Below are positions 56,170-64,000 of a DNA stretch of 64,000 nt, in pieces. The notes beneath the pieces are model-generated. The model saw only the letters and a list, made by a program, of their open reading frames with translations, did not search any database and was not told where the DNA came from. The stretch's first letter is position 1, and every line of letters starts with the position of its first letter. The stretch is taken from NCBI GenBank assembly GCA_050288425.1, contig JBNKDU010000096.1, forward strand, positions 49,823 to 113,822, written 5' to 3'. Position numbers and translations under genes: made by a program. The DNA is from JARRKU01 sp050288425 (GTDB lineage Bacteria; Desulfobacterota; Desulfobacteria; Desulfobacterales; Desulfosarcinaceae).

Positions 56170-57915
56170 ATGGACGACAAAGAGACCCTGCTGAACCGGC
56201 TGGCGACCCTGGATGGCAAGGACTACGGCCGGTACCAGTCCCTGCGCGGGCAATACGATCTGGGGCCCTTTCGCCTGGGGATCCATCGGATTCCCAAGGA
56301 TCCTTACGCCCCGCCCCTGGCCGGCCGCTACACCGTCCAGGTGAACCGGCAGGCCCCGGGGGTGATCCAATACGCCATCGACAACCGGATTCAGGAAATC
56401 GCCTTCCGGGACTTCCTCGCACGGCGTTTCTTCGCCGCCGGCCAACGGATCGCCGGGGGCCGGCGGGGAACCGGTTACAGCGGCGTGATCACCGTCGATG
56501 CGCCCGGTCAGGCCATTTTGGATCGCAACAGCGTGGCCCTGGAGGAAGGGACGATGGAAGTGCGATGTTTCCTGGGGCTGCCGTCCCGGGGCCGCCGGAT
56601 CGATGCCGGCACCGCGGCCGCCATGCTCTTCGAGGAACTGCCCGCCATCGTAAAGGAAGCATTTTCCGATGACGCCACAGCCATCCGGAATCTCCGCCGG
56701 CACGTGGAGACGGCCGAGGACAGCGAGTATCTGCGACGACAACTGGAACCGATGGGGTTGGCGGCCTTCGTGGCCGACGGATCCATTTTGCCCCGCAGCA
56801 GCGGCACCAGCGACCGGCCGCTGCCCGAATCGGAGGCCCTCCCCTTCGCGGCCCCGGAAAGCCTGTCCATGGAGGTCGACCTGCCCCATGCCGGCCGGAT
56901 CACCGGCATGGGCATTCCCACCGGCGTCACCCTCATCGTGGGGGGCGGGTTCCACGGCAAGTCGACCCTGCTCCACGCGCTGGAGCTGGGCTGCTACAAC
57001 CACCTGCCCGGGGACGGCCGGGAGTTCTGCGCGGCCGTCCCCCAGGCGGTCAAGATCCGCGCCTACAGCGGCCGCTCCATCCGGGGAACGGACATCTCCC
57101 CCTTCATCGACAACCTGCCCCTGGGCAGGGACACCGCCTCGTTTTCCACGGACAACGCCAGCGGCAGCACCTCCCAGGCCGCCGGCATCGTCGAAGCTAT
57201 GGAGATGGGCGCCCGGGTGCTGCTCATGGACGAAGACACCTGCGCGGCCAATTTCATGGTCCGCGATGCCAAGATGCAGCAACTGGTGCATGGCGACGAC
57301 GAGCCCATCACCCCCTACCTCCACTGGGCGCGTGCGCTCTATGCCGACCGGGGGATCTCCTCCATCCTGGTGCTGGGCGGGGTGGGAGACTATTTCGATG
57401 TCTGCGACCACGTCATCCAGATGATCCGGTACCAGGCCAGGGATGTGACCCGCAGGGCCCGGGCCATCGCACGCGCCGCGCCCATTGAAGCCGGGCGCCG
57501 AAACCGGCCGACACCAACGGCAAGCCGGGGGCGCACCCCCCTGGCCGAGAGTATCGACCCCCACAACGCCTACGGCAAGCAGTCGATTTTCGCCAAGGAG
57601 GTGCGCAGCCTGCATTTCGGCCGGCAGGTCATCGACCTGACCGACCTGGAGCAATTGCTGGAACTGGCCCAGACCCGGGCCCTGGGATATGCCCTGGATT
57701 ATGCCCGACGGTACATGGACCGCCGGGCCTGCCTGGCGGAGATCATCCAACGGGTGATGCGGGACGTCGAAACCGAAGGCCTCGATGTCCTCAGCGACCG
57801 CATCGCCGGACATTTCGCCGAATTCCGGTCCTTCGAACTGGCCTTCGCCTTGAACCGGCTCCGCAGCCTGAAGATCCAGGGAACCCACCGTCGAAATCCC
57901 CAGGAAGAATCCTGA
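56170..57915 (+). CDS. ABC_ATPase-family protein (DUF2791-like)
   Basis: A 581-aa cytoplasmic protein of the isolated ABC_ATPase family. LLNRLATLDGKDYGRYQSLRGQYDLG near the start and GIHRIPKDPYAPP are typical of it. The ATPase part has Walker A GGGFHGKST near residue 270, an ABC-like STSQAAGI motif, Walker B RVLLMDEDT, and DACDHVI-type strand VCDHVIQ. Its role is unknown; relatives are predicted ATP-dependent regulators or RNA-linked enzymes. The in-frame ATG 56158 and GTG 56140 are alternatives, but family proteins begin near MDDKETLL. It follows the hybrid kinase closely, so they may be one operon. Confidence 0.82.
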   Translation: MDDKETLLNRLATLDGKDYGRYQSLRGQYDLGPFRLGIHRIPKDPYAPPLAGRYTVQVNRQAPGVIQYAIDNRIQEIAFRDFLARRFFAAGQRIAGGRRGTGYSGVITVDAPGQAILDRNSVALEEGTMEVRCFLGLPSRGRRIDAGTAAAMLFEELPAIVKEAFSDDATAIRNLRRHVETAEDSEYLRRQLEPMGLAAFVADGSILPRSSGTSDRPLPESEALPFAAPESLSMEVDLPHAGRITGMGIPTGVTLIVGGGFHGKSTLLHALELGCYNHLPGDGREFCAAVPQAVKIRAYSGRSIRGTDISPFIDNLPLGRDTASFSTDNASGSTSQAAGIVEAMEMGARVLLMDEDTCAANFMVRDAKMQQLVHGDDEPITPYLHWARALYADRGISSILVLGGVGDYFDVCDHVIQMIRYQARDVTRRARAIARAAPIEAGRRNRPTPTASRGRTPLAESIDPHNAYGKQSIFAKEVRSLHFGRQVIDLTDLEQLLELAQTRALGYALDYARRYMDRRACLAEIIQRVMRDVETEGLDVLSDRIAGHFAEFRSFELAFALNRLRSLKIQGTHRRNPQEES

Positions 57916-57998
57916 AAATCGAATTTTGACGGCGCACTTGTTGATTTCGCCATCGCGTGTTAACAGATACGGCCAAAAACCAGATCAGGAGATAAATC

Positions 57999-58190
57999 AT
58001 GCCCTTCGTCGACATCAAAATCCTCAAAGGCCGGACCCCGGAACAAAAACGCAATTTGGTCACCGAGGTGACCCGGGCGGTATCCGCCACCATCGATGTG
58101 CCCACCGAACGGATTTGGGTCCATGTCCAGGAGATGGAAAAGGACGGTTTCGCCGTCGGCGGCCAATTGGCGGTCGACTGGAAAAAATAG
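57999..58190 (+). CDS. 4-oxalocrotonate tautomerase-like protein
   Basis: A 63-aa protein; after Met removal Pro1 is the catalytic base (PFVDIKILKGRTPEQK). The family also keeps the second-half Arg in ERIWV. It is a hexameric keto-enol tautomerase whose natural substrate is unknown here. ATG 57999 has AGGAGA upstream, and aroE starts 27 bp after its stop on the same strand. Confidence 0.88.
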   Translation: MPFVDIKILKGRTPEQKRNLVTEVTRAVSATIDVPTERIWVHVQEMEKDGFAVGGQLAVDWKK

Positions 58191-58217
58191 CGTTCGGCAT
58201 AAGGCAGAGGAGTTTCC

Positions 58218-59087
58218 ATGACCGATATTCGCGATATCAGTCCCAGCACCCGTCTGTGCATGGTGATCGGCGACCCCATCGCCCACAGCCTGTCCCCGGC
58301 CATCCACAACGCCGCCTATGCCGCCCTGGGCCTGGACTTCGTCTACGTGGCCTGCCGGGTGACGGACGTGCGCCATGCCCTGGCCGGCATGCGTGCCCTG
58401 GATCACTTTCGCGGCATGTCCATCACGATTCCCCATAAGGTGACGGCCATGGACCATGTGGATGAAATCGGCGCGGTGGACCGCGCCATCGGCGCCATCA
58501 ACACGGTGGTCCATGACCGGGACCGCCTGACCGGCATGAACACCGACGGACCGGGTGCCTTGAAGGCATTGACCGATGCCGGCGTGGACCTGCGGGACAA
58601 GAAGGTCCTCATGATCGGCGCGGGGGGGGCGGCCCGGGCCATCGCCTTCACCCTGGCCTGGGAGGATTGCCTGGACACCTTGCACCTGCTGGATATCGAC
58701 GCGGCCATGCTCTCCGGCCTGGCCGACGACCTGGCGGCCCATACCCGGACCCGGGTGCGATGGGAACTCCTCGACGAGACCAGTCTGGCCCGGGCCGCGG
58801 AGAGCGCCGACGTCATCATCCACTGCACCCCCATCGGCATGCATCCGGATGTCCACCGCTCCCTGGTGCCCCCGGAAATATTGCAATCCCGGCAGGTGGT
58901 CTTCGACGTCGTCTACACCCCCTTGAAAACCAAACTGCTGGCCGATGCCGAGGCCAAGGGACTGCAAACCATCTCGGGTGTGGAGATGTTCATCAACCAG
59001 GCGGTGTTGCAATTCGAACACTACACCGGCGCCGAGGCTCCCGTGGACGTCATGCGCCGGGTGGTCATGGAGCGGTTGACAGCATGA
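58218..59087 (+). CDS. aroE: Shikimate dehydrogenase
   Basis: A 289-aa NADP-dependent enzyme, reducing 3-dehydroshikimate. It has the shikimate-binding GDPIAHSLSPAIHN and SITIPHKVTAMDHVD with its catalytic Lys, and the Rossmann MIGAGGAARAIA. Downstream VYTPLKTKLLADAEAKG and SGVEMFINQA are typical. It is translationally coupled to aroK (ATGA overlap), giving a two-step shikimate-branch pair. Confidence 0.96.
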   Translation: MTDIRDISPSTRLCMVIGDPIAHSLSPAIHNAAYAALGLDFVYVACRVTDVRHALAGMRALDHFRGMSITIPHKVTAMDHVDEIGAVDRAIGAINTVVHDRDRLTGMNTDGPGALKALTDAGVDLRDKKVLMIGAGGAARAIAFTLAWEDCLDTLHLLDIDAAMLSGLADDLAAHTRTRVRWELLDETSLARAAESADVIIHCTPIGMHPDVHRSLVPPEILQSRQVVFDVVYTPLKTKLLADAEAKGLQTISGVEMFINQAVLQFEHYTGAEAPVDVMRRVVMERLTA

Positions 59088-59611
59088 ACATCATCCTCAT
59101 CGGCTATCGCGGCACCGGCAAGAGTGTGGTCGCCCGGATTCTGGCGCAGCGGTTGAAAATGACCTGCGTCGGCATGGACGCCGCCATCGTCCAACGCGCC
59201 GGCATGCCCATTCCCGAAATCGTCGAGAAATTCGGCTGGACCGGGTTCCGGGAGATGGAAACCGAAGTGGCCCTGTCCCTGGCCGGTGAGGATCGCCAGA
59301 TCATCGACACTGGCGGCGGCGTGATCGAACGACCGGAAAACATGCCGGCCCTGCAGGCCAGCGGCCCGGTATTCTGGCTCAAGGCGAAGGTGGAAACGAT
59401 CATCCGGCGCATCCGCGACGACGACCAGCGGCCGGCCCTGACCGCCGGCAAATCGTTTACCGACGAAGTGGCCGAAGTGCTGAATCGACGCCGGGAAAAA
59501 TACCGGCTCGCCGCCCGGCATGCCATCGACACGGATGAACTCACGCCGGAAGAAGTGGCCGACGAGATCATCGCTATCCTCCAGGCCCGATATTCCATCC
59601 GGCCGCTATAA
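59084..59611 (+). CDS. aroK: Shikimate kinase
   Basis: A 175-aa P-loop kinase, converting shikimate to shikimate 3-phosphate. Walker A GYRGTGKS at residues 7-14, the shikimate-site DAAIV segment with Asp, GWTGFREMETE and DTGGGVIERPE are all present, with RRREKYRLAA for the lid/base region. It overlaps aroE by 4 bp. Confidence 0.95.
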   Translation: MNIILIGYRGTGKSVVARILAQRLKMTCVGMDAAIVQRAGMPIPEIVEKFGWTGFREMETEVALSLAGEDRQIIDTGGGVIERPENMPALQASGPVFWLKAKVETIIRRIRDDDQRPALTAGKSFTDEVAEVLNRRREKYRLAARHAIDTDELTPEEVADEIIAILQARYSIRPL

Positions 59612-59757
59612 ACCACGACATCCCGGCGAATCGCGGGCAACCGGCGTATGGGGTGCTATTGTCATCGTATGGCGCGATGATTACGGTATGGTGTTGAAAA
59701 AGAAAGCCGTCCATTGAAAAACACTTTAAAGGACGATGACACCAGGGGAGGTATACC

Positions 59758-59901
59758 ATGAGTGACTCCGATAAAAGCTTCAACAGCAGCTGCTACCGGG
59801 ATTGTGAATCCGACTACAAGGCCTGTATGAGCAGCCGGGAACACGAATCGGTGTGCAAGATGAAACACGCCCAATGCTCCTGCGGCTGCATCATCGAATA
59901 A
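59758..59901 (+). CDS. 47-aa cysteine-rich peptide
   Basis: A small ORF too short for usual gene finders, with a strong ribosome site (GGGGAGGTATACC) and its own terminator 50 bp downstream. The 47 residues contain seven cysteines at 12, 16, 23, 33, 40, 42 and 44, closing in CSCGC. No signal peptide is seen. The pattern C-x3-C-x6-C-x9-C-x6-C-x-C-x-C suggests metal binding or disulfides. No family is recognised. Confidence 0.72.
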   Translation: MSDSDKSFNSSCYRDCESDYKACMSSREHESVCKMKHAQCSCGCIIE

Positions 59902-59951
59902 GGCCTATGGCCGTCCCGGGGCCGCAGCCAGCACTTCCGCAGGACCACCCG

Positions 59952-59988
59952 ACGGGGTTTCGCAACAGGCGAAACCCCGTTCTTTTTT
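59952..59988 (+). terminator. Terminator of the cysteine-rich peptide gene
   Basis: A 12-bp stem (ACGGGGTTTCGC / GCGAAACCCCGT) with an AACAG loop is followed by TCTTTTTT. Confidence 0.92.
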
Positions 59989-60107
59989 CGCCCCGGCGGG
60001 GACGAAAAATTTTGAGATACCGGCGGAGCATGGTATGCACCATTATCCCATTGACGCCATGATCCCGGATACCAACCATAATCAGACCGCCCAAGGAGGA
60101 CAGATCA

Positions 60108-60515
60108 TTGAAGCGCCGCATGACCCTCATGATTCCCCTGGCCCTTTTCCTGATCACGGCCTGCGCCGGAATCGGCACCAAGGCCCGGCTGGAGAAGTTC
60201 GGCCGCATCTCGGAGGCCTACGAGGAGAGTCTCCGCAGTGCGGATTTCCGCTCGGCATGCAAATTCCTGCACGCCTCGATTCCGCACCCGTCTGCCGGGG
60301 AGGCGCCCTACCGGAACATCGAGGTCGTGGAATACAAGGTCCTGGGCATGGACGTATCCCCCGACCGGTCGCAGATCGACCAGGAGATCGAACTGCAATA
60401 TTTCCGGCTCAACAGCAATCGCCTGCGCACCACCCGTCATCACCAGGTCTGGCGGTACGACGAGGCCGAAAGCACCTGGCGCCTCCATTCCCGGCTGCCG
60501 GTATTCACGCCTTGA
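60108..60515 (+). CDS. Small lipoprotein of unknown function, UUG start
   Basis: A 135-aa predicted lipoprotein with lipobox LITAC near residue 19. The mature part is helical, then a beta stretch with YRNIEVVEYKVLGMD. The start is TTG at 60108: AAGGAGGA ends eight bases before it, whereas the next in-frame ATG at 60120 is too far from any ribosome site. Homologues would be expected as NTF2-like periplasmic proteins, but this is only a guess. The modABC operon begins 15 bp after its stop. Confidence 0.7.
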   Translation: MKRRMTLMIPLALFLITACAGIGTKARLEKFGRISEAYEESLRSADFRSACKFLHASIPHPSAGEAPYRNIEVVEYKVLGMDVSPDRSQIDQEIELQYFRLNSNRLRTTRHHQVWRYDEAESTWRLHSRLPVFTP

Positions 60516-60530
60516 ACAACGAAAAGAACG

Positions 60531-61322
60531 ATGAGAGCGAAACGCTTGTTCAAGATGACGGCAGTAAAAGCGGTTGCCACCATCCTGTTGTGGATGGGGA
60601 GTTGGGGCTTATCACCGGCGGCCGCCGACACCGTGACGGTTTTCGCAGCCGCCTCGACCTCCCAGGCGGTGACCCGGATCGGCGCCCTGTTCACCAGGGG
60701 CCATGCCGTTCGCTTTCTGACTTCCTTCGCCTCCTCGTCCACCCTGGCCAAGCAGATTGAAAACGGTGCGCCGGCGGACGTCTATCTTTCCGCCAATTCG
60801 ATGTGGATGGATTACCTGGAAGAAAAGCTGATGATCGCAAAAAGTACGCGCATCGACCTGTTGGGCAACCGCCTGGTCCTCATCGTTCCGGCCGACAGCC
60901 CGGTACACGAAATCCGGATCGCGCCGGGGTTCGACCTTTCGGGGATGGTCGGCGACGGCCGCCTCTCCATGGGCGATCCCGACCATGTGCCCGCCGGGAT
61001 TTACGGAAAGAAAGCCCTCGAACACCTGGGGGTGTGGACGGCCGTGGATCACCGCGCGGCGCGTTGCCGGGATGTCCGCGCCGCCCTGGCCCTGGTCGAG
61101 CGGGGGGAAGCCCCCCTGGGAGTGGTCTATGCCTCGGATGCCGTGAATTCGCCCAGGGTGCGGGTGGCGGGTACTTTCCCCGCATCCAGCCATCCGCCCA
61201 TCGTCTATCCCGTGGCGGTGGTCGCCGGCAGGCGATCGGCGGCCACGGACCGGTTCATGGAACTGCTTCGCTCCCCGGAAGCCGGAACGATTTTCAGAGA
61301 ATTCGGTTTTTCGGTGCGCTGA
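60531..61322 (+). CDS. modA: Molybdate ABC transporter, substrate-binding protein
   Basis: A 263-aa periplasmic binding protein with a signal peptide (about 1-32, ending SPAAADT). Family signatures are VTVFAAASTSQAV at the mature start, SFASSSTLAKQIENGAPADVYLSAN, and GDPDHVPAGIYGKKAL. It captures molybdate or tungstate, needed by formate dehydrogenases and other Mo/W enzymes of sulfate reducers. Its stop overlaps the modB start (TGATG). Confidence 0.93.
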   Translation: MRAKRLFKMTAVKAVATILLWMGSWGLSPAAADTVTVFAAASTSQAVTRIGALFTRGHAVRFLTSFASSSTLAKQIENGAPADVYLSANSMWMDYLEEKLMIAKSTRIDLLGNRLVLIVPADSPVHEIRIAPGFDLSGMVGDGRLSMGDPDHVPAGIYGKKALEHLGVWTAVDHRAARCRDVRAALALVERGEAPLGVVYASDAVNSPRVRVAGTFPASSHPPIVYPVAVVAGRRSAATDRFMELLRSPEAGTIFREFGFSVR

Positions 61323-62020
61323 TGCTGGGCTGGACGCTCTCTCCGGTGGAATTCGAGGCGCTTAGGCTGAGCCTCTGGGTGTCGGCCTGGGCGGTGGCCG
61401 GCAGCCTGCCCCTGGGCGTGCTGGCGGCCTGGGTGCTGGCCCGGCTCGAATTTCCAGGCAAATCCATCCTGGACGGTCTCCTCCATCTTCCCCTGGTGCT
61501 GCCTCCGGTGGTCATCGGCTATCTTCTGCTGGTGGGGTTCGGACGCAGGGGCGTACTGGGCGCCTGGCTTTTCAAAATGACGGGGCTCACCCTGGCCTTC
61601 AACTGGAAAGGGGCGGCGTTGGCGGCCGCCGTCATGGCCTTCCCCCTGTTGGTGCGGGCCATCCGGCTCTCCATCGAAGCCGTGGACCTGGGCCTGGAGT
61701 CGGCCGCCAGGACCCTCGGCGCCGGCCCCTTGCGGGTATTCTTCACGGTGACGCTGCCGCTGGTCTTTCCCGGGATCCTGACGGGCCTGATTCTTGCTTT
61801 TGCCCGCAGCCTGGGCGAATTCGGCGCGACCATCACCTTCGTCTCCAATATCCGGGGTGAAACCCAGACCCTGCCGCTGGCCCTGTATACCCTCACGCAA
61901 ATGCCCGGCGGAGAGGCGGGAGCCGTGCGGTTGTGCGCCGTCTCCGTCGTAATCGCCATGGCGGCGCTGGTCGCATCGGAAGTCCTGGCCCGCCGATTTG
62001 CCGCCTACATGAAGGGATGA
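61322..62020 (+). CDS. modB: Molybdate ABC transporter, permease
   Basis: A 232-aa inner-membrane permease with five hydrophobic segments. The EAA loop is ESAARTLGAGPLRVFFTVTLP, and RSLGEFGATITFVSN is the usual ModB C-terminal signature. It is coupled to modA by a one-base overlap and to modC by a 3-bp gap. Confidence 0.94.
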   Translation: MLGWTLSPVEFEALRLSLWVSAWAVAGSLPLGVLAAWVLARLEFPGKSILDGLLHLPLVLPPVVIGYLLLVGFGRRGVLGAWLFKMTGLTLAFNWKGAALAAAVMAFPLLVRAIRLSIEAVDLGLESAARTLGAGPLRVFFTVTLPLVFPGILTGLILAFARSLGEFGATITFVSNIRGETQTLPLALYTLTQMPGGEAGAVRLCAVSVVIAMAALVASEVLARRFAAYMKG

Positions 62021-62023
62021 CCC

Positions 62024-63124
62024 ATGCTGGACGTGCATGTGATCAGGCAGCAGGGAGAATTCAGGATCGACGCATCGTTCAGCGCCCGGGAGACCGGTGT
62101 CACCGCCCTGTTCGGCCCATCGGGCGCCGGCAAGACATCGGTGGTGGACATGGTGTCCGGACTGGTGCGTCCCGACGACGGTCACATCGTGGTGAACGAA
62201 CGGATCCTGTTCGATGCCGCCCGGGGCATTCATGTTCCCCCTGAAAAACGGCGCATGGGCTATATCTTTCAGGACGGGAGATTGTTCCCCCATCTATCGG
62301 TGGAGTCCAATCTGACCTACGGCATGCGGCTCACGCCGCCTTCCGGGCGCCGGGTGCCCCTGGATGCCGTGGTGGATCTCCTGGGCATCGGCCACCTTCT
62401 CCACCGCCGGCCGGCCCGGCTGTCCGGGGGAGAAAAACAGCGCGTCGCCATCGGCCGTGCCCTGCTCACCAGCCCGGCCCTGCTGCTCATGGACGAACCG
62501 CTGGCTTCCCTCGACAGGAGCCGGAAGGCCGAAATCCTGCCGTTTCTGTCCATGCTGTGCAGTGAATTTTCGACTCCGATTCTATACGTCAGCCATTCCC
62601 TGAACGAAGTGCTCAATCTGGCGGACAACATGGTGCTGATGGAAGAAGGTCGCGTCACGGCCGCCGGACCCATCGAGGAGCTGATGAACCGTACCGATGT
62701 TGCGGATTTGACCGGGACCGAAGACATGGGAACGGTCATCGCCACCACCGTGGTCGCCCACGAGGATGGCCTGAGCCGGCTTCGCTTCCAGGGCGGGGAG
62801 TTGTGGGTTCCCGGGATGTCCGCGCTTCCGGGGAGCCGGGTGCGGGTGCACATCGCGGCCCGCAGCGTCGCCATCGCCTTGCAGAAACCGCGGGATACGA
62901 GCTTTCAGAACATATTCCGGGGCATTGTCAAGGCCGTTGCAGACGGCCCGTGCGGGATGGTGGACGTCCGCATGGACGTCGGCTGTCCGCTGTGGGCGCG
63001 AATCACGCCGCGGGCCCTGCAAGCCATGGGCCTCCGCCCGGGAAAGCCGGTGTTTGCCATGGTGAAGAGCATCGCGGTCTCCCGCGGCCAATTCGAGCCG
63101 GCAGGCTGCGACTTCGAAGCATAG
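62024..63124 (+). CDS. modC: Molybdate ABC transporter, ATP-binding protein
   Basis: A 366-aa ATPase. Walker A GPSGAGKTS near residue 30, ABC signature LSGGEKQRV near 128, Walker B LLLMDEPLASLD, switch His in YVSHSLNEV. The C-terminal about 80 residues form a TOBE/Mop molybdate-sensing domain (SFQNIFRGIVKAV). It completes modABC. Confidence 0.95.
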   Translation: MLDVHVIRQQGEFRIDASFSARETGVTALFGPSGAGKTSVVDMVSGLVRPDDGHIVVNERILFDAARGIHVPPEKRRMGYIFQDGRLFPHLSVESNLTYGMRLTPPSGRRVPLDAVVDLLGIGHLLHRRPARLSGGEKQRVAIGRALLTSPALLLMDEPLASLDRSRKAEILPFLSMLCSEFSTPILYVSHSLNEVLNLADNMVLMEEGRVTAAGPIEELMNRTDVADLTGTEDMGTVIATTVVAHEDGLSRLRFQGGELWVPGMSALPGSRVRVHIAARSVAIALQKPRDTSFQNIFRGIVKAVADGPCGMVDVRMDVGCPLWARITPRALQAMGLRPGKPVFAMVKSIAVSRGQFEPAGCDFEA

Positions 63125-63244
63125 TCACACGACGCTCGAATGTTCCCCTTTTGGATGCCTTGTCTTGTCGGGTCATGCTCTTTTTTGTATTCTTCGCTTC
63201 TGAAAGAAAGTGAAGCCTCTGAAATCATGATAGGACCGGAAGAG

Positions 63245-63727
63245 ATGAAACCCGACCGTAAAATCCCCGCTGCGGCCCTCGTGTTCGGTCTGCTGGCCCT
63301 GGTGGTGGCGGCCGGATGGCTGATCTGGGGAATGATCGGTCCCACCCGGCCGGATCCGGACCCGAACCAACCCTATGCCCGGATTCACGGCCACCGGCTC
63401 GCTCTGGAAATCGCCGACAGCCCGGCCGCCCACGTTCAGGGGTTGAGCGGCCGCCCCTCCCTGGACCCGCGCTCCGGCATGCTGTTCGTATTCAAGGACA
63501 AGCAGGTGAGAACCTTCTGGATGAAAGAGATGCATTTCGCCCTGGACATCCTCTGGCTGCAGGACGACGAGGTGGTGCACCTCAGCCGCAACCTGCCCCC
63601 CGAAGGCCGGTTCCCGCTCCTCCGGTACCATTCCCGCCTGCCGGTCAACCGGGTCCTGGAGATCAACGCCGGCCTGGCCGACCGCTACGGCATCCGGGTG
63701 GGCGACCGGATCGAATTGCACCGCTGA
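63245..63727 (+). CDS. DUF192-family membrane-anchored protein
   Basis: A 160-aa protein with a TM anchor near residues 9-30 and a DUF192 beta-barrel domain behind it: LEIADSPAAHVQGLSGRPSLDPRSGMLFVF, then RTFWMKEMHFALDILWLQDD. The family is periplasmic or secreted in many bacteria and its role is unknown. The start could also be ATG 63227. It converges with the response-regulator gene, 32 bp between stops. Confidence 0.82.
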   Translation: MKPDRKIPAAALVFGLLALVVAAGWLIWGMIGPTRPDPDPNQPYARIHGHRLALEIADSPAAHVQGLSGRPSLDPRSGMLFVFKDKQVRTFWMKEMHFALDILWLQDDEVVHLSRNLPPEGRFPLLRYHSRLPVNRVLEINAGLADRYGIRVGDRIELHR

Positions 63728-63759
63728 ATCCCCCTGTGCTTTCCGGTATCGGCCCTGCA

Positions 63760-64000
63760 TCAATTCTGGGAAAGGGTTTCCACGGCCTTGGAGAGAACCG
63801 CCATGTCGAAAGGCTTGAACAGGGCCTGGCGGATGGGACTTTTCCGGAGCCGGGTTCGAATGTCGCCCGGATTTTTGCCGGTGATGGCGATGATATGGAT
63901 ATCGGGCTTGATTTCCTTGAGGCGCCGGGAGAGCTGCCAGCCATCCATCAGGGGCATTTCGATGTCGGTCAGCACCAGATCGAAACCATTGTCGTTGGTG
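63760..64000 (-). CDS. Response-regulator receiver domain, N-terminus beyond window
   Basis: The open frame enters from the right edge and ends at a TGA (63760-63762). It encodes the C-terminal part of a CheY-like receiver: phospho-acceptor Asp in VLTDIEMPLMDG, switch Thr in IIAITGK, and the conserved Lys in ALFKPFD. The C-terminus stops just after the domain, so no DNA-binding output follows; it may be the tail of a hybrid kinase or a stand-alone receiver. Confidence 0.85.
   Translation of the reverse strand, partial: TNDNGFDLVLTDIEMPLMDGWQLSRRLKEIKPDIHIIAITGKNPGDIRTRLRKSPIRQALFKPFDMAVLSKAVETLSQN

Overview
The window is about 64 kb of GC-rich bacterial chromosome, almost fully coding. A complete dissimilatory sulfite reductase locus (dsrA-dsrB-dsrD-dsrN), an etfBA pair, a giant HdrA-type flavoprotein, a UGA-interrupted MvhD gene and a metV-metF pair together point to a sulfate-reducing member of the Desulfobacterota, most likely a Desulfosarcina/Desulfatitalea-like Desulfobacterales. 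This is inferred from gene content only. No rRNA, tRNA, CRISPR array, insertion sequence or prophage was seen.

Left part (1-16 kb), all on the minus strand: a truncated secreted protein, a trans-prenyltransferase, rimO, etfBA with a terminator, an unknown 213-aa protein, trxB and an S1-repeat protein, a small two-CW cysteine protein, gdhA, a small ABM-fold monooxygenase-like protein, and the dsr operon read dsrA to dsrN. Two further minus-strand genes of a separate unit, an unrecognised 404-aa protein and a TPR protein, lie just upstream of dsrA.

Middle part (18-41 kb): a long dapA; a GnnA/GnnB-like nucleotide-sugar pair joined to an RND/MMPL exporter; a J-domain protein; ChaN-like and M1-peptidase-like envelope proteins; a YkgJ-type Fe-S protein; a membrane-anchored atypical Hanks kinase behind a double-FHA protein; clpB; azlCD; a complete polar amino-acid ABC importer; and a cold-shock gene. 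A long imperfect inverted repeat sits between the importer and the cold-shock gene.

The most interesting block is 41.0-48.1 kb. Three helically phased 17-bp dyads and a good sigma-54 -24/-12 element precede a 1484-aa HdrA-GltD-HdrA fusion, a probable selenoprotein MvhD (in-frame UGA at the usual Cys, followed by a SECIS-like hairpin), MetV and MetF. The proposal is a self-contained NAD(P)H-linked, possibly electron-bifurcating methylenetetrahydrofolate reductase serving the methyl branch of the Wood-Ljungdahl pathway, without HdrB/HdrC.

Right part (48-64 kb): a PrcB-domain lipoprotein next to a subtilisin lipoprotein, a divergent Gly-rich-linker lipoprotein, a three-PAS hybrid histidine kinase, an ABC_ATPase-family protein, a 4-OT tautomerase, aroE-aroK, a 47-aa cysteine-rich peptide with its own terminator, a lipoprotein read from a UUG start, modABC, a DUF192 protein and a partial response-regulator domain at the edge.
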